From Candidatus Rokuibacteriota bacterium (lineage in GTDB: Bacteria; Methylomirabilota; Methylomirabilia; Rokubacteriales; CSP1-6): a stretch of DNA of 64,000 nucleotides. Made by a program: the position numbers and the translations under genes. Where the stretch lies: positions 31,341 to 95,340 of the forward strand of contig JAUSJX010000008.1 of the NCBI GenBank assembly GCA_030647435.1, in the 5' to 3' direction. A model generated the notes under the pieces. That model saw nothing but the letters and a program-made list of their open reading frames with translations, searched no databases and was not told the origin of the DNA. Position 1 is the stretch's first letter. Each line of letters opens with the position of its first letter. Positions 7,511 through 15,872 of the stretch are shown here, one piece after another.

Positions 7511-8523
7511 TGGACCGGCGGGCATTCCTTGCTGGCACGGGTGCGGTGCTCCTTGCTGCGCCCCGCGCCGCCGAGGCGCAGAAGTCAGAGAAGAAGGCTC
7601 GCGTGGGAATTCTTGGCATCGGTCCAGCTCCGAGCCCACAGGAGCTGGCGAAGTCAGTCTCGACAAACCCGTTCTGGCTGTCGATGAGACAGCTCGGCTG
7701 GGTCGATGGCCAAAACATGGTCGTCGAGCGACGGTTCGGCGAATCAGCCGATCAGCTTCGCACAGGCGCCGCTGACCTCGTGCGCCTCAAGGTCGACGTA
7801 CTGTTCGTTTCGGGCGCGGGCCTGGCAAAGATCCTTCAACTGGAAACGAAAACCATCCCCATCGTGGTCGGTCGCGCCGACAATGATCTTGTTGCCGCAG
7901 GACTCGTCGACAGCCTCGCAAGGCCTGGGGGCAATATCACAGGGTCACAGCTCCTCAACGATGATCTCATCCCAAAGCGTCTCGAGCTTCTCAAAGCGCT
8001 TGTACCGAATCTCTCAAAGGTCGCGCTCCTTCGAGAGGATGTCACAACCTCGGCACTCCCCCAGATACGCGCTCGGTTCGATGAACAGGTCGCGATCGCG
8101 GCTCGGAGCCTCGGCATAGAGGTTCATACGTTCATCGTGCGCCGAGCGGGGGACTTGGCTGCCGCTTTCCTCGGCATGAAGAAGAATCACGACCAGGGTG
8201 TAGTGGTGACGTCGCCAGCGTTTATGTTCGTGCATAGAAAGGCCATCGTCGATCTTGCGGCCGCGCATCGGATCGCCGCAGTCTATGACCTCCAGGTGTT
8301 TGTTGAGCCAGGTGGGCTCATGTCCTATGGAGTAAATGTTGCCGAGATGCAGCGACGTGCTGCGGTCTACGTGGACAAGATCCTCAAGGGGGCCAAGCCC
8401 GCCGACCTGCCTATCGAGCAGCCGACGAAGTTCGAACTGGTCATCAACCTCAAGACGGCGAAGGCGCTCGGCCTCACCGTCCCGCAGTCTCTGCTTTCGC
8501 GTGCCGATCAGGTGATCCAGTGA
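7510..8523 (+). CDS. ABC-type periplasmic binding protein, PF04392 family (copy 2)
   Basis: 337 residues, second in the tandem set, linked to its neighbours by TGATG junctions on both sides. Signal peptide MDRRAFLAGTGAVLLAAP ends near AEAQ. The central part of the gene is visibly less GC-rich than its neighbours: line 7981-8040 holds 32 G/C in 60 by hand count. Its last 150 bases return to the local style and closely match copies 1 and 4 (ILKGAKPADLPIEQPTKF). This suggests separate ancestry of the body of the gene with homogenisation of the 3' end. The ligand is unknown. Confidence 0.87.
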   Translation: MDRRAFLAGTGAVLLAAPRAAEAQKSEKKARVGILGIGPAPSPQELAKSVSTNPFWLSMRQLGWVDGQNMVVERRFGESADQLRTGAADLVRLKVDVLFVSGAGLAKILQLETKTIPIVVGRADNDLVAAGLVDSLARPGGNITGSQLLNDDLIPKRLELLKALVPNLSKVALLREDVTTSALPQIRARFDEQVAIAARSLGIEVHTFIVRRAGDLAAAFLGMKKNHDQGVVVTSPAFMFVHRKAIVDLAAAHRIAAVYDLQVFVEPGGLMSYGVNVAEMQRRAAVYVDKILKGAKPADLPIEQPTKFELVINLKTAKALGLTVPQSLLSRADQVIQ

Positions 8524-9521
8524 TGGACCGCCGCGCGGTGCCCGGCTGTGCCGCCGCTGTTGTCGTCGCCGTCGTAGTCGCCTGCGGGTTCAGCTACGCG
8601 GCAGGGCAGTCGCGCGAATCCATGCCCCGCGTCGGCATGCTCACGCCGGCCCCGTCTGCGACAGCGAAGCCGTTGTGGGATGCGTTCCGCGAGGCGATGA
8701 AGGAGCTCGGCTATGTCGAGGGGAAGAGCGTCGTCTACGAGTACCGGTCGGCGGAAGGACAGCTCGATCGGCTCCCTCAACTGGCAGCCGAGCTGGTCAA
8801 GCTTCCGGTGAAGGTCATGGTGGTCGCGAACACTCCGGGCAACCTCGCGGCCAAGAATGCTACCGCGACCATACCCATCGTCATGGTGGGGGTCGGAGAC
8901 CCCGTGCGGGTGGGGCTCGTCTCCAACCTGGGGAGGCCGGGCGGGAACATCACGGGGTTCACCACCCTCACCGGCCCGCTCACCGCCAAGCGGCTCCAGC
9001 TCCTCAAGGAGCTGGTCCCGACCGCCACACGCATCGGGCTCATCGGCAACCCCGGCGTCCCCAACACGCTGATCCAGATCCAGGACGCCGAGGCCGCCGC
9101 CCGTGAGTTGAAGGTTCAGCTCCGCGTCTTCACGGTCGAGGAAGCGGCGCAGCTCGAGCCCGCCTTCGAGGCGGCGCGGGGCTGGCGAGCTCAGGCCCTG
9201 ATGCGCCTGGCCGAGCCGCTCCAGGCTTCCCTTCGGGCGCGGACGATCGAGCTTGCCGCCAAGACCCGGATCCCTGTGATGTACACGTCCCGGGCCGACG
9301 TGGAGGCGGGCGGGCTCATAGGGTATGGGGTCGAGCCCGTCGACACCTACAAGCGTGCCGCCGCCTACGTGGACAGGATCCTCAAGGGCGCTAAGCCCGG
9401 CGAGCTCCCCGTTCAGCAGCCCACGAAGCTGGAGCTTGGCGTCAACCTGAAGACCGCCGCGGCCCTGAACATCAAGATCCCTCAAGCCATTCTCGCGCGG
9501 GCCGACCAGGTGATCCAGTGA
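8523..9521 (+). CDS. ABC-type periplasmic binding protein, PF04392 family (copy 3)
   Basis: 332 residues, third of the tandem set. The N-terminus is MDRRAVPGCAAAVVVAVVV with a hydrophobic stretch that could act as a signal peptide or anchor. The mature part starts around SMPRVGML. It keeps FREAMKELGYVEGKS, ATIPIVMVG and VDRILKGAKPGELPVQQPT. The gene ends with the same ADQVIQ-stop as copies 1 and 2, and its stop overlaps the GTG start of the acyl-CoA synthetase (GTGA), implying translational coupling. Confidence 0.87.
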   Translation: MDRRAVPGCAAAVVVAVVVACGFSYAAGQSRESMPRVGMLTPAPSATAKPLWDAFREAMKELGYVEGKSVVYEYRSAEGQLDRLPQLAAELVKLPVKVMVVANTPGNLAAKNATATIPIVMVGVGDPVRVGLVSNLGRPGGNITGFTTLTGPLTAKRLQLLKELVPTATRIGLIGNPGVPNTLIQIQDAEAAARELKVQLRVFTVEEAAQLEPAFEAARGWRAQALMRLAEPLQASLRARTIELAAKTRIPVMYTSRADVEAGGLIGYGVEPVDTYKRAAAYVDRILKGAKPGELPVQQPTKLELGVNLKTAAALNIKIPQAILARADQVIQ

Positions 9522-11161
9522 CGGCGCGGAACATGACCGACTACGCGGCGACGATGCGGGACTTCCGCCTGGAAGTGCCCGCGCGCTTCAACTGGGCCTT
9601 CGACACCTTCGATGCGTGGGCGCGGGATCCCTCGAAGCTCGCGCTGCTCTGGGTGTCGGCCGACGGGCAGCCGCGGCGATTCACTTTCGCAGAGCTCGCC
9701 GAGCGCTCGAAGCGCTTCGCCAATGCGCTCGCGGGCCTCGGCGTCAAGCCTGGCGAGCGGGTCGTCGTCATGCTCCCGCGCGTCTATCAGTGGTGGGAGA
9801 TCCTGCTGGGCTGCCTGCGCGCGCGCACCGTGTCCGTTCCCGGCACCACGCTCCTCACCACCAAGGACATCACCTATCGCCTCCAGGCCGCCGAGGCGAG
9901 CGTGGTCATCACCGACGAGGACAACACGCACAAGGTGGACCAGGTCCTGCTCGAGTGCCCGACGGTGAAGCACCGGATCGTGCTGGGGCGTGCAGGCGGA
10001 GGCTGGCAGGAGTACGAGCGACTGATGGGCCTCGCCTCGTCCGAAATGGCGCACCCGAGAAACGCGAGCGGCGACCCGATGATGGTCTACTTCACCTCGG
10101 GGACGACCGGCTTCCCGAAGATGGTGCTGCATACCCACGCGTCTTACCCCATCGGCCACATCATCACGGGCAAGTTCTGGCTCGACAACACGCCAGAGGA
10201 CCTGCACTGGACGATCTCGGACACGGGCTGGGCCCAGGCCGCGTGGACTTCCTTCTTCGCGCCCTGGAACATGGGCGCGGCCATCTTCGTCTGGGACGCG
10301 CGCGGCAAGAAGTTCGACTCGCAGGAGACGCTCGCCATGTTCGAGCGCTTCCCCATCACGACCTTCTTCGCGCCGCCGACGGCCTATCGCATGATGGTCC
10401 AGGAGCCGCTCCGCAAGTACCGTTACCCGACGCTGCGCCACTGCATGGGCGCGGGCGAGGCCGTCAACCCCGAGGTGATCGAGGCCTGGCGCGAGGGCAC
10501 GGGGCATCACATCTACGAGGGCTACGGTCAGACCGAGAGTGTGCTGGTGGCCGCGACCTTCCCGGCCACGCCGTGGAAGCCCGGCTCCATGGGCCCGGCC
10601 GCGCCGGGGCACCATCTCGCCATCGTGGGCGAAGAAGGGCGCGAGCTGCCGCGCGGCGGGGAGGGCGACCTCGCCATCCGCGTGAAGCCGGAGCGGCCCG
10701 TGGGCATGTTCCAGGAGTACTGGAAGAACGCGGAGGCCACCGCGAAATGCCACCGCGGCGACTGGTACATCACCGGCGACCGCGCGTCCATGGATGAGGA
10801 GGGCTATCTCTGGTTCGTCGGCCGCGCCGACGACGTGATCAACAGCGCGTCCTACCGCATCGGGCCGTTCGAGGTGGAGTCGGCCCTGGTGGAGCACGCC
10901 GCCGTCGCCGAAGCCGCCGTCATCGGCAAGCCGGACGCGCTCCGCGGCGAGATCGTCAAGGCCTTCGTGGTTCTCGCCCCCGGTCACACCGCCTCCGACG
11001 CCCTCGCCACCGAGCTCCAGGAGCACGTCAAGACGGTGACCGCGCCCTACAAGTACCCGCGCGAGATCGAGTTCGTCGCCGACCTGCCCAAGACCATCAG
11101 CGGCAAGATCCGCCGCACCGAGCTCCGCCAGATGGAGCGCGACCGGAGCAAGCCGCGATGA
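9518..11161 (+). CDS. Acyl-CoA synthetase (AMP-forming), medium-chain/ACSM-like
   Basis: 547 residues of the ANL superfamily, forming an acyl-adenylate and then acyl-CoA. Motifs in order are the P-loop YFTSGTTGFPK (about residues 191-201), the A5 motif YGQTE, the hinge-region YITGDRA...GYLWFVGR and the C-terminal catalytic lysine in TISGKIRR. Overall it resembles medium-chain or benzoate-type acyl-CoA synthetases more than acetyl-CoA synthetase. The carboxylate substrate is unknown. It sits between PF04392 binding proteins, suggesting activation of an imported organic acid. Confidence 0.88.
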   Translation: MTARNMTDYAATMRDFRLEVPARFNWAFDTFDAWARDPSKLALLWVSADGQPRRFTFAELAERSKRFANALAGLGVKPGERVVVMLPRVYQWWEILLGCLRARTVSVPGTTLLTTKDITYRLQAAEASVVITDEDNTHKVDQVLLECPTVKHRIVLGRAGGGWQEYERLMGLASSEMAHPRNASGDPMMVYFTSGTTGFPKMVLHTHASYPIGHIITGKFWLDNTPEDLHWTISDTGWAQAAWTSFFAPWNMGAAIFVWDARGKKFDSQETLAMFERFPITTFFAPPTAYRMMVQEPLRKYRYPTLRHCMGAGEAVNPEVIEAWREGTGHHIYEGYGQTESVLVAATFPATPWKPGSMGPAAPGHHLAIVGEEGRELPRGGEGDLAIRVKPERPVGMFQEYWKNAEATAKCHRGDWYITGDRASMDEEGYLWFVGRADDVINSASYRIGPFEVESALVEHAAVAEAAVIGKPDALRGEIVKAFVVLAPGHTASDALATELQEHVKTVTAPYKYPREIEFVADLPKTISGKIRRTELRQMERDRSKPR

Positions 11162-11176
11162 CGCTCGCCCAGACTC

Positions 11177-11214
11177 CCTCTCCCTCGCTCTGGGAGAGGG
11201 CCGCGGTGAGGGTG
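11177..11214 (+). repeat. Hairpin repeat copy overlapping the start region of binding protein copy 4
   Basis: CCCTCTCCCTCGCTCTGGGAGAGGG followed by GGTGAGGGTG matches the local hairpin family in shortened form. It begins five codons after an ATG at 11158 that overlaps the ligase stop and runs into the signal-peptide coding sequence, so the repeat either encodes the extreme N-terminus or serves as leader and ribosome site for the GTG at 11206. Only the positions of the arms were judged by eye. Confidence 0.7.
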
Positions 11215-12189
11215 CCGAGACTGCTCCTACTCGCCCTCATCTTCCTCGCGGCACCCCTCGGCGCCGAGGCGCAGCAGGCGGGGAAGGTGTGGCGGATCGG
11301 CTACCTTCAGACGTCGCCGCGGGAGGCCCAGCTCCACCTGATTCAAGCCTTCGAGGGTGGCCTCCGCGAGAGGGGTTACACGCCCGGGCGCGACATCGTG
11401 ATCGAGTACCGCTTCGCAGATGGACGCGTCGAGCGGCTCCCCGAGCTGGCGGCCGACCTGGTCCGGCTCAAGGTGGACGTGATCGTCACCGGAGTCAACC
11501 CCAATACTATCGCTGCCAAGAAGGCGACGACCACGATCCCCATCGTGATGGCCGGCTCGTACAATCCGGTGGAAGATGGGCTTGTGGCGAGCCTGGCCCA
11601 TCCTGGCGGGAACGTCACCGGCCTGACGCTGAATGCCGGCGCAGAGATCCAGACCAAGCGCCTGCAGCTTCTCAGAGAAATCAACCCCGAGCTCTCCCGC
11701 GTCGCCACCTTGTCGGGTATCGGCATGTCATACAACCCGTCTCAGGTGAGAGTCCTCGAGGATACGGGTCGCGGCTTGGGGATCACGATCCTGCCGGTCG
11801 AGTTCCGGGGGGCCGGCGATGTCGGAGATGCCTTCGCCAAAATCGGCCGTGCGCGGGTAGGTGGGCTCATCGTTTTTGGCGGCCCCCTCGTCCTCGAGCA
11901 GATGGCCAGAATCGCCAGCCTGGCGGTGAAGAGCCGACTCCCAGCCATCTTCAATGGCCGACAATACGCCCGCGATGGGGGCCTCATGTCGTACGGTGCG
12001 GACATTGCTGATCAGTGGCGGCGTGCCGCAGGGTACGTTGACCGCATCCTGAAGGGCGCCAAGCCCGCCGACCTGCCCGTCGAGCAGCCCACCAAGTTCG
12101 AGTTGGTCATCAACCTCAAGACCGCGAAGGCGCTCGGGCTCACGATCCCGCAGTCGCTGCTGCTGCGCGCCGACGAGGTGATCCAATGA
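11206..12189 (+). CDS. ABC-type periplasmic binding protein, PF04392 family (copy 4)
   Basis: 327 residues from the chosen GTG, which gives a clean signal peptide (VRVPRLLLLALIFLAAPLGA, cleavage near AEAQQ) and has GGGAGAGGG from the repeat about eight bases upstream. The in-frame ATG at 11158 would add 16 residues encoded mostly by the repeat. Family features are WRIGYLQTSPRE, GLRERGYTPGRDI, TTIPIVMAG and VDRILKGAKPADLPVEQPT. It is separated from copies 1-3 only by the acyl-CoA synthetase and carries no permease partner. Confidence 0.85.
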   Translation: MRVPRLLLLALIFLAAPLGAEAQQAGKVWRIGYLQTSPREAQLHLIQAFEGGLRERGYTPGRDIVIEYRFADGRVERLPELAADLVRLKVDVIVTGVNPNTIAAKKATTTIPIVMAGSYNPVEDGLVASLAHPGGNVTGLTLNAGAEIQTKRLQLLREINPELSRVATLSGIGMSYNPSQVRVLEDTGRGLGITILPVEFRGAGDVGDAFAKIGRARVGGLIVFGGPLVLEQMARIASLAVKSRLPAIFNGRQYARDGGLMSYGADIADQWRRAAGYVDRILKGAKPADLPVEQPTKFELVINLKTAKALGLTIPQSLLLRADEVIQ

Positions 12190-12194
12190 GGCGC

Positions 12195-12234
12195 CCCCCT
12201 CACCCTGCCCTCTCCCCAGAGGGGAGAGGGATGC
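12195..12234 (+). repeat. Hairpin repeat copy
   Basis: CCCTCACCCTGCCCTCTCCC then AGAGGGGAGAGGG, a single copy of the family in the gap between binding protein 4 and the acyl-CoA dehydrogenase gene. The 3' outer arm (GGTGAGGGGG) is missing here, and the next gene instead has a normal GGAGGAAAG ribosome site. Confidence 0.8.
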
Positions 12235-12262
12235 GGAGCCCGGAGGAAAGAGGCTAAGTCTG

Positions 12263-13405
12263 ATGTTCACCGAAGAACACGGGATGCTGCGGAAGAGCGT
12301 GCGGGCCTTCGTGGAGAAGGAGGTCGCGCCGCACGTGGACGAGTGGGAGGAGGCGGGGCAGATCCCCAAGTCATTCTGGCGGCGGCTGGGGGAGCTGGGG
12401 TTCCTTGGGTTGGAGTTCCCGGTGGAGTACGGCGGGGCGGGCGGCGATTTCCTGTCGAGCGTGGTGCTGGGCGAGGAGATGGCGCGCTGCCGCTCGGGCG
12501 GCGTGGCCTTCAGCGTGCTGGTGCACACGGACATGTCCTCGCCCTGGCTCACACGCTACGGGACGGAAGAGCAGAAGCGGAAGTATCTCCCTGGCATCAT
12601 CAATGGGGACACCGTGTGCGCGCTGGGCATCACCGAGCCTGGCACGGGCTCTGACATGGCAGCGCTCGCCACGCGTGCGGTGCGCAAGGGCGACCACTAC
12701 CTCCTCACAGGCAGCAAGATCTTCATCACCAACGGCGTCTACGGCGACCTCTACTTCGTTGCGGCGCGGACGGCGCAGGGCACGCCCGAGCGGCGCCACG
12801 ACGGCATCTCCATGTTCCTCGTCGAGCGCGGGCTGCCAGGCTTCACGGTCAGCCGCAAGCTCGACAAGATGGGCATGCGCGCCTCGGACACCGCAGAGCT
12901 GGCCTTCCACGAGTGCCCGGTGCCGGCGGAGAACCTGCTGGGCGTCGAGGGGCGCGGCTTCCAGCAGCTGGCGGCGGGGCTCCAGCGCGAGCGCATCATG
13001 GCTGCGGTGCTGGCCCTCTCCGGCGCTGCGCAGGCGCTGGAGGACACGATGGTCTATCTCCGAGAGCGCCAGGCTTTCGGCGAGCCGTTGAGCCGAAAGC
13101 AGGCGCTCCGGCACAAGGTGGCCGAGATGGGGACGGACATCGAAGCGGCGCGGCATCTGGTCTATCGCGCCGTGGCGTGCTACAAGGCGGGCGAGGACTG
13201 CATAACCGAAGTCTCCATGGCCAAGCTCTTCGCGACGGAGGTGGCCAACCGCGTGGCCTACCAGGCCGTCCAGATGCACGGCGGCTACGGCTACATGCGC
13301 GAGTTCCCGGTGGAACGGTTCTTCCGCGACGTGCGGCTCTGGACGATCGCGTCGGGAACCTCCGAAATCATGAAAGAGATCATCGCCAAGAGGCTGCTGA
13401 CGTGA
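12263..13405 (+). CDS. Acyl-CoA dehydrogenase
   Basis: 380 residues of the FAD-dependent acyl-CoA dehydrogenase family, with the N-terminal helical domain, ITEPGTGSDMAAL flavin/substrate loop, and C-terminal MHGGYGYMREFPVERFFRD. The usual catalytic Glu of the YEGTSEI motif is replaced (ASGTSEI), while an RERI motif lies in the helix-G region near residue 246. That arrangement matches long-chain and isovaleryl-type dehydrogenases, where the base is in helix G. Twelve bases separate it from the MetE-like gene. It could desaturate an acyl-CoA generated by the upstream synthetase. Confidence 0.9.
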   Translation: MFTEEHGMLRKSVRAFVEKEVAPHVDEWEEAGQIPKSFWRRLGELGFLGLEFPVEYGGAGGDFLSSVVLGEEMARCRSGGVAFSVLVHTDMSSPWLTRYGTEEQKRKYLPGIINGDTVCALGITEPGTGSDMAALATRAVRKGDHYLLTGSKIFITNGVYGDLYFVAARTAQGTPERRHDGISMFLVERGLPGFTVSRKLDKMGMRASDTAELAFHECPVPAENLLGVEGRGFQQLAAGLQRERIMAAVLALSGAAQALEDTMVYLRERQAFGEPLSRKQALRHKVAEMGTDIEAARHLVYRAVACYKAGEDCITEVSMAKLFATEVANRVAYQAVQMHGGYGYMREFPVERFFRDVRLWTIASGTSEIMKEIIAKRLLT

Positions 13406-13417
13406 GGAGAACCTGAC

Positions 13418-14452
13418 ATGACCGCGAAGCTCCCGCTGCTGTACACCCACGTGATGGGCAGCCACGGCTTCCCCGGCTGGTTCTGGACCGCGCTCGACAA
13501 GATCAAGGCGGAGGAGTACGGGCAGACCGACGTCAGGGAGACCTTCGACGACGCGACACAGCTCGCGATCCGCGACCAGGAGCGGGCAGGGATCGACGTG
13601 ATCTGCGACGGCGAGATGCGCCGCTTCTTCTTCGTCCAGAGCTTCTACGGCAAGATGGAAGGGCTGGAGGTCCTGGAGCCGCTGCGGAAGACCGGGCTCT
13701 ACGCCTACGACAGCGTGCCGCGCTACCGGCCGACGCGGAAGATCACGGTACCCAAGGGCCTCGGCACGGTGGACGAGTTCAAGTACCTCAAGTCGCAGAC
13801 CGACAAGCCGGTCAAGGCGACGTGCCCAGGACCCGTGACGCTGTCCATCCACGTCCAGACGCGGCCGGGCGACGCGTACAACAACGACCGCCTGGCGCTC
13901 TGCTGGGACCTGGTGCCGGCGGTCAACGCGGAGTTGAAGGCGCTCGCCGCGGCCGGCGCCGACTGGATCCAGGTGGATGAGCCCTCGGCCGCCATCGTGC
14001 CCGGCCAGGCGCCCGAGTACGTGAAGATGTTCAACGCCTGCGTGGAGGGCGTGAAGGCGAAGATCGGCTACCACGTCTGCTTCGGCAATCTCCTCTCGCG
14101 CCCGCGCGGCAAGCGGAGCTACCGCTGGATGTTCCCGGCGCTGCTCGAAACCAAGTGTCAGCAGTTCGTCTTCGAGTACGCCAACCGCGAGATGGCCGAG
14201 ATCGAGATGTGGAAGGAGATCGGCGTGGACCGGGACATCGCCTGCGGAGTGGTTGACGTGAAGTCCTTTTACATGGAGACTCCGGAGGATATCGCGGAGC
14301 GGGTCCGCCTCTGCCTCAAGTACATCCCCGCCGAGCGGCTGTCGCTGATTCCCGACTGCGGGTTCTTCCCCGTGCCGCGGTGGGTGGCGTTCGAGAAGCT
14401 CAAGCGGCTGGCGGCCGGGGCCCAGTTGGCGCGCAAGGAACTGAAGGGCTAA
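13418..14452 (+). CDS. MetE-like cobalamin-independent zinc methyltransferase (core-type, copy 1)
   Basis: 344 residues, equivalent to the C-terminal catalytic barrel of MetE without its N-terminal half. Putative zinc ligands are His219 and Cys221 (YHVCFGN), Glu253 (FEYANRE) and Cys314 (PDCGFF). The Glu-to-Cys spacing of 61 matches Glu665-Cys726 of E. coli MetE. Core-MetE proteins transfer methyl groups to or from thiols with donors other than methyltetrahydrofolate triglutamate in some cases. Here the gene directly precedes a Liv transporter, with a paralogue at the other end, so it may act on the imported compound rather than in methionine synthesis. Confidence 0.82.
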   Translation: MTAKLPLLYTHVMGSHGFPGWFWTALDKIKAEEYGQTDVRETFDDATQLAIRDQERAGIDVICDGEMRRFFFVQSFYGKMEGLEVLEPLRKTGLYAYDSVPRYRPTRKITVPKGLGTVDEFKYLKSQTDKPVKATCPGPVTLSIHVQTRPGDAYNNDRLALCWDLVPAVNAELKALAAAGADWIQVDEPSAAIVPGQAPEYVKMFNACVEGVKAKIGYHVCFGNLLSRPRGKRSYRWMFPALLETKCQQFVFEYANREMAEIEMWKEIGVDRDIACGVVDVKSFYMETPEDIAERVRLCLKYIPAERLSLIPDCGFFPVPRWVAFEKLKRLAAGAQLARKELKG

Positions 14453-14476
14453 CTCTCAATGACGAGGGGGGGCATC

Positions 14477-15757
14477 ATGGCGACAACGAGGCGCGAATTC
14501 CTCAAAGTGGCAGGCGGCGCGGCGGCCGCGGGCGCGGTCGGCTTCCCGGCGGTGGCGCGGGGTCAGGCGCGGCCCGGGGTGCCGTCCGACCCGGTCAAGA
14601 TCGGCATCATCGCGATCCGCGCGGGCATCGCGGCGCCCGTCGGTACCGCCGGCCTGCGCGGGACGGAGTGGTGGGCCGAGCGCGTCAACAAGTCCGGCGG
14701 CATCCTCGGCCGCCAGGTCCAGCTGATCGTGGAGGAGGAATCCAACCCCAAGGACACCGTCGAGCGCTACCGCAAGCTCATCCTCCAGGACAAGGTCGAG
14801 GTGGTCATCGGCGGCATCTCCACGGGCGTGACGCTGGCTCTCGGGCCCGTCGCCGAGGAGATGGACACGCCGTGGCTCTCCTGGGACGGCACGACCCAGA
14901 AGGGCGTCGAGGAAACGATGCCGAATCCCAAGTGGGCCTTCAAGAGCGTGGACAACGAGGTCGAGGCCATCGTGGCCGGCACCCTCACGCCCAAGTACTT
15001 CAAGGGCGTCCAGACCATCGCCGGCATCAACAACGACTACTCCTACGGCCACGACTGCTGGGAGACCTACCAGGCCGTGCTCAAGAAGATGGGCATGAAC
15101 GTCAAGCCGGTGCTGGAGCTGTTCCCGAAGCTCGGCGTGACGGACTTCACCTCACACATCGCCGCGATCCAACAGGCCAAGCCGGATCTGCTCATGACGT
15201 CGTTCTGGTCGGGCGACGCGACGATCCTCATGAAGCAGGCGGCGGCGGTCGGGCTCTTCAAGAACATGAAAGGCGTCTTCACCACGGCGGGCGGCGTCCA
15301 CGACTCGCTCAAGAAAGAGTTCACGCCCGAGGGGCTCTTGCTGGGCTACAACACCATGTACTTCGACGACCCGAAGGGCTCGCCGCTGCTGAAGCAGTTC
15401 GTCCGCGAGTACAAGGCCAAGTACAACGAATACCCGGCCTACGAGTCCGACCACGCCTACTTCAACATCGAGTCGTACAAGGTCGCGGTCGAGAAGGCCT
15501 ATGCGCAGACCAAGCAGTGGCCGACCAAGGCGCAGGTGGTCAAGGCGCTCGAGGGCGTTGAGGCCGAGTCGCTCTCGGGCACGCGTTCGTGGCGGCCGGA
15601 CCACATTCAGATGTGCAACTTCTACCAGGGCTTGACGACCCACAAGAACAACTACGACTTCGTCACGATCAACCCCATCGAGGTCGTCTCCACCAAGACC
15701 GCGATGAAGCCCGCGGGCTCCAAGCTCCTCGACTGGATCAACGGCTGGAAGGTCTAA
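14477..15757 (+). CDS. Liv-type ABC transporter substrate-binding protein
   Basis: 426 residues of the periplasmic binding fold type I (LivK-like). The ATG at 14477 is chosen because GAGGGGGGG precedes it and the product then begins MATTRREFLKVAGG, a twin-arginine signal. The ATG at 14459 would add six residues. The mature protein starts around PVKIGIIAIRAG and includes NNDYSYGHD. It is the first gene of a complete binding protein-permease-permease-ATPase-ATPase operon. The ligand is unknown; members of the family bind amino acids, aromatic acids, amides or urea. Confidence 0.9.
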   Translation: MATTRREFLKVAGGAAAAGAVGFPAVARGQARPGVPSDPVKIGIIAIRAGIAAPVGTAGLRGTEWWAERVNKSGGILGRQVQLIVEEESNPKDTVERYRKLILQDKVEVVIGGISTGVTLALGPVAEEMDTPWLSWDGTTQKGVEETMPNPKWAFKSVDNEVEAIVAGTLTPKYFKGVQTIAGINNDYSYGHDCWETYQAVLKKMGMNVKPVLELFPKLGVTDFTSHIAAIQQAKPDLLMTSFWSGDATILMKQAAAVGLFKNMKGVFTTAGGVHDSLKKEFTPEGLLLGYNTMYFDDPKGSPLLKQFVREYKAKYNEYPAYESDHAYFNIESYKVAVEKAYAQTKQWPTKAQVVKALEGVEAESLSGTRSWRPDHIQMCNFYQGLTTHKNNYDFVTINPIEVVSTKTAMKPAGSKLLDWINGWKV

Positions 15758-15763
15758 TCTCCC

Positions 15764-15866
15764 ACCCCCTCACCCTACCCTCTCCCCCTCGCGGGGGAGA
15801 GGGTGCCCGGTTCTCTCCCTCTCCCCTCTGGGGAGAGGGCCGGGGTGCGGGGAAGCCCCCTTCCCC
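15764..15866 (+). repeat. Hairpin repeat (two copies) followed by a GGGGAAG/CTTCCCC stem
   Basis: Two hairpin family copies lie head to tail (15766-15811 and about 15817-15848). They are followed by a perfect 7-bp stem, GGGGAAG at 15849-15855 and CTTCCCC at 15860-15866. Stem-loops between a binding protein gene and its permease gene often stabilise the upstream message and lower expression of the membrane components, and that role is plausible here. Confidence 0.75.
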
Positions 15867-15872
15867 CAGTCC

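Noticed and set aside
12371..14074. 567-codon minus-strand frame opposite acyl-CoA dehydrogenase and MetE-like genes
   Set aside because: Spans two well-supported genes and their gap; composition is that of a GC shadow and no motif is visible.
14459..14476. ATG at 14459 as start of the Liv binding protein
   Set aside because: Gives six extra residues before the twin-arginine signal and has no ribosome site; GAGGGGGGG fits the ATG at 14477.
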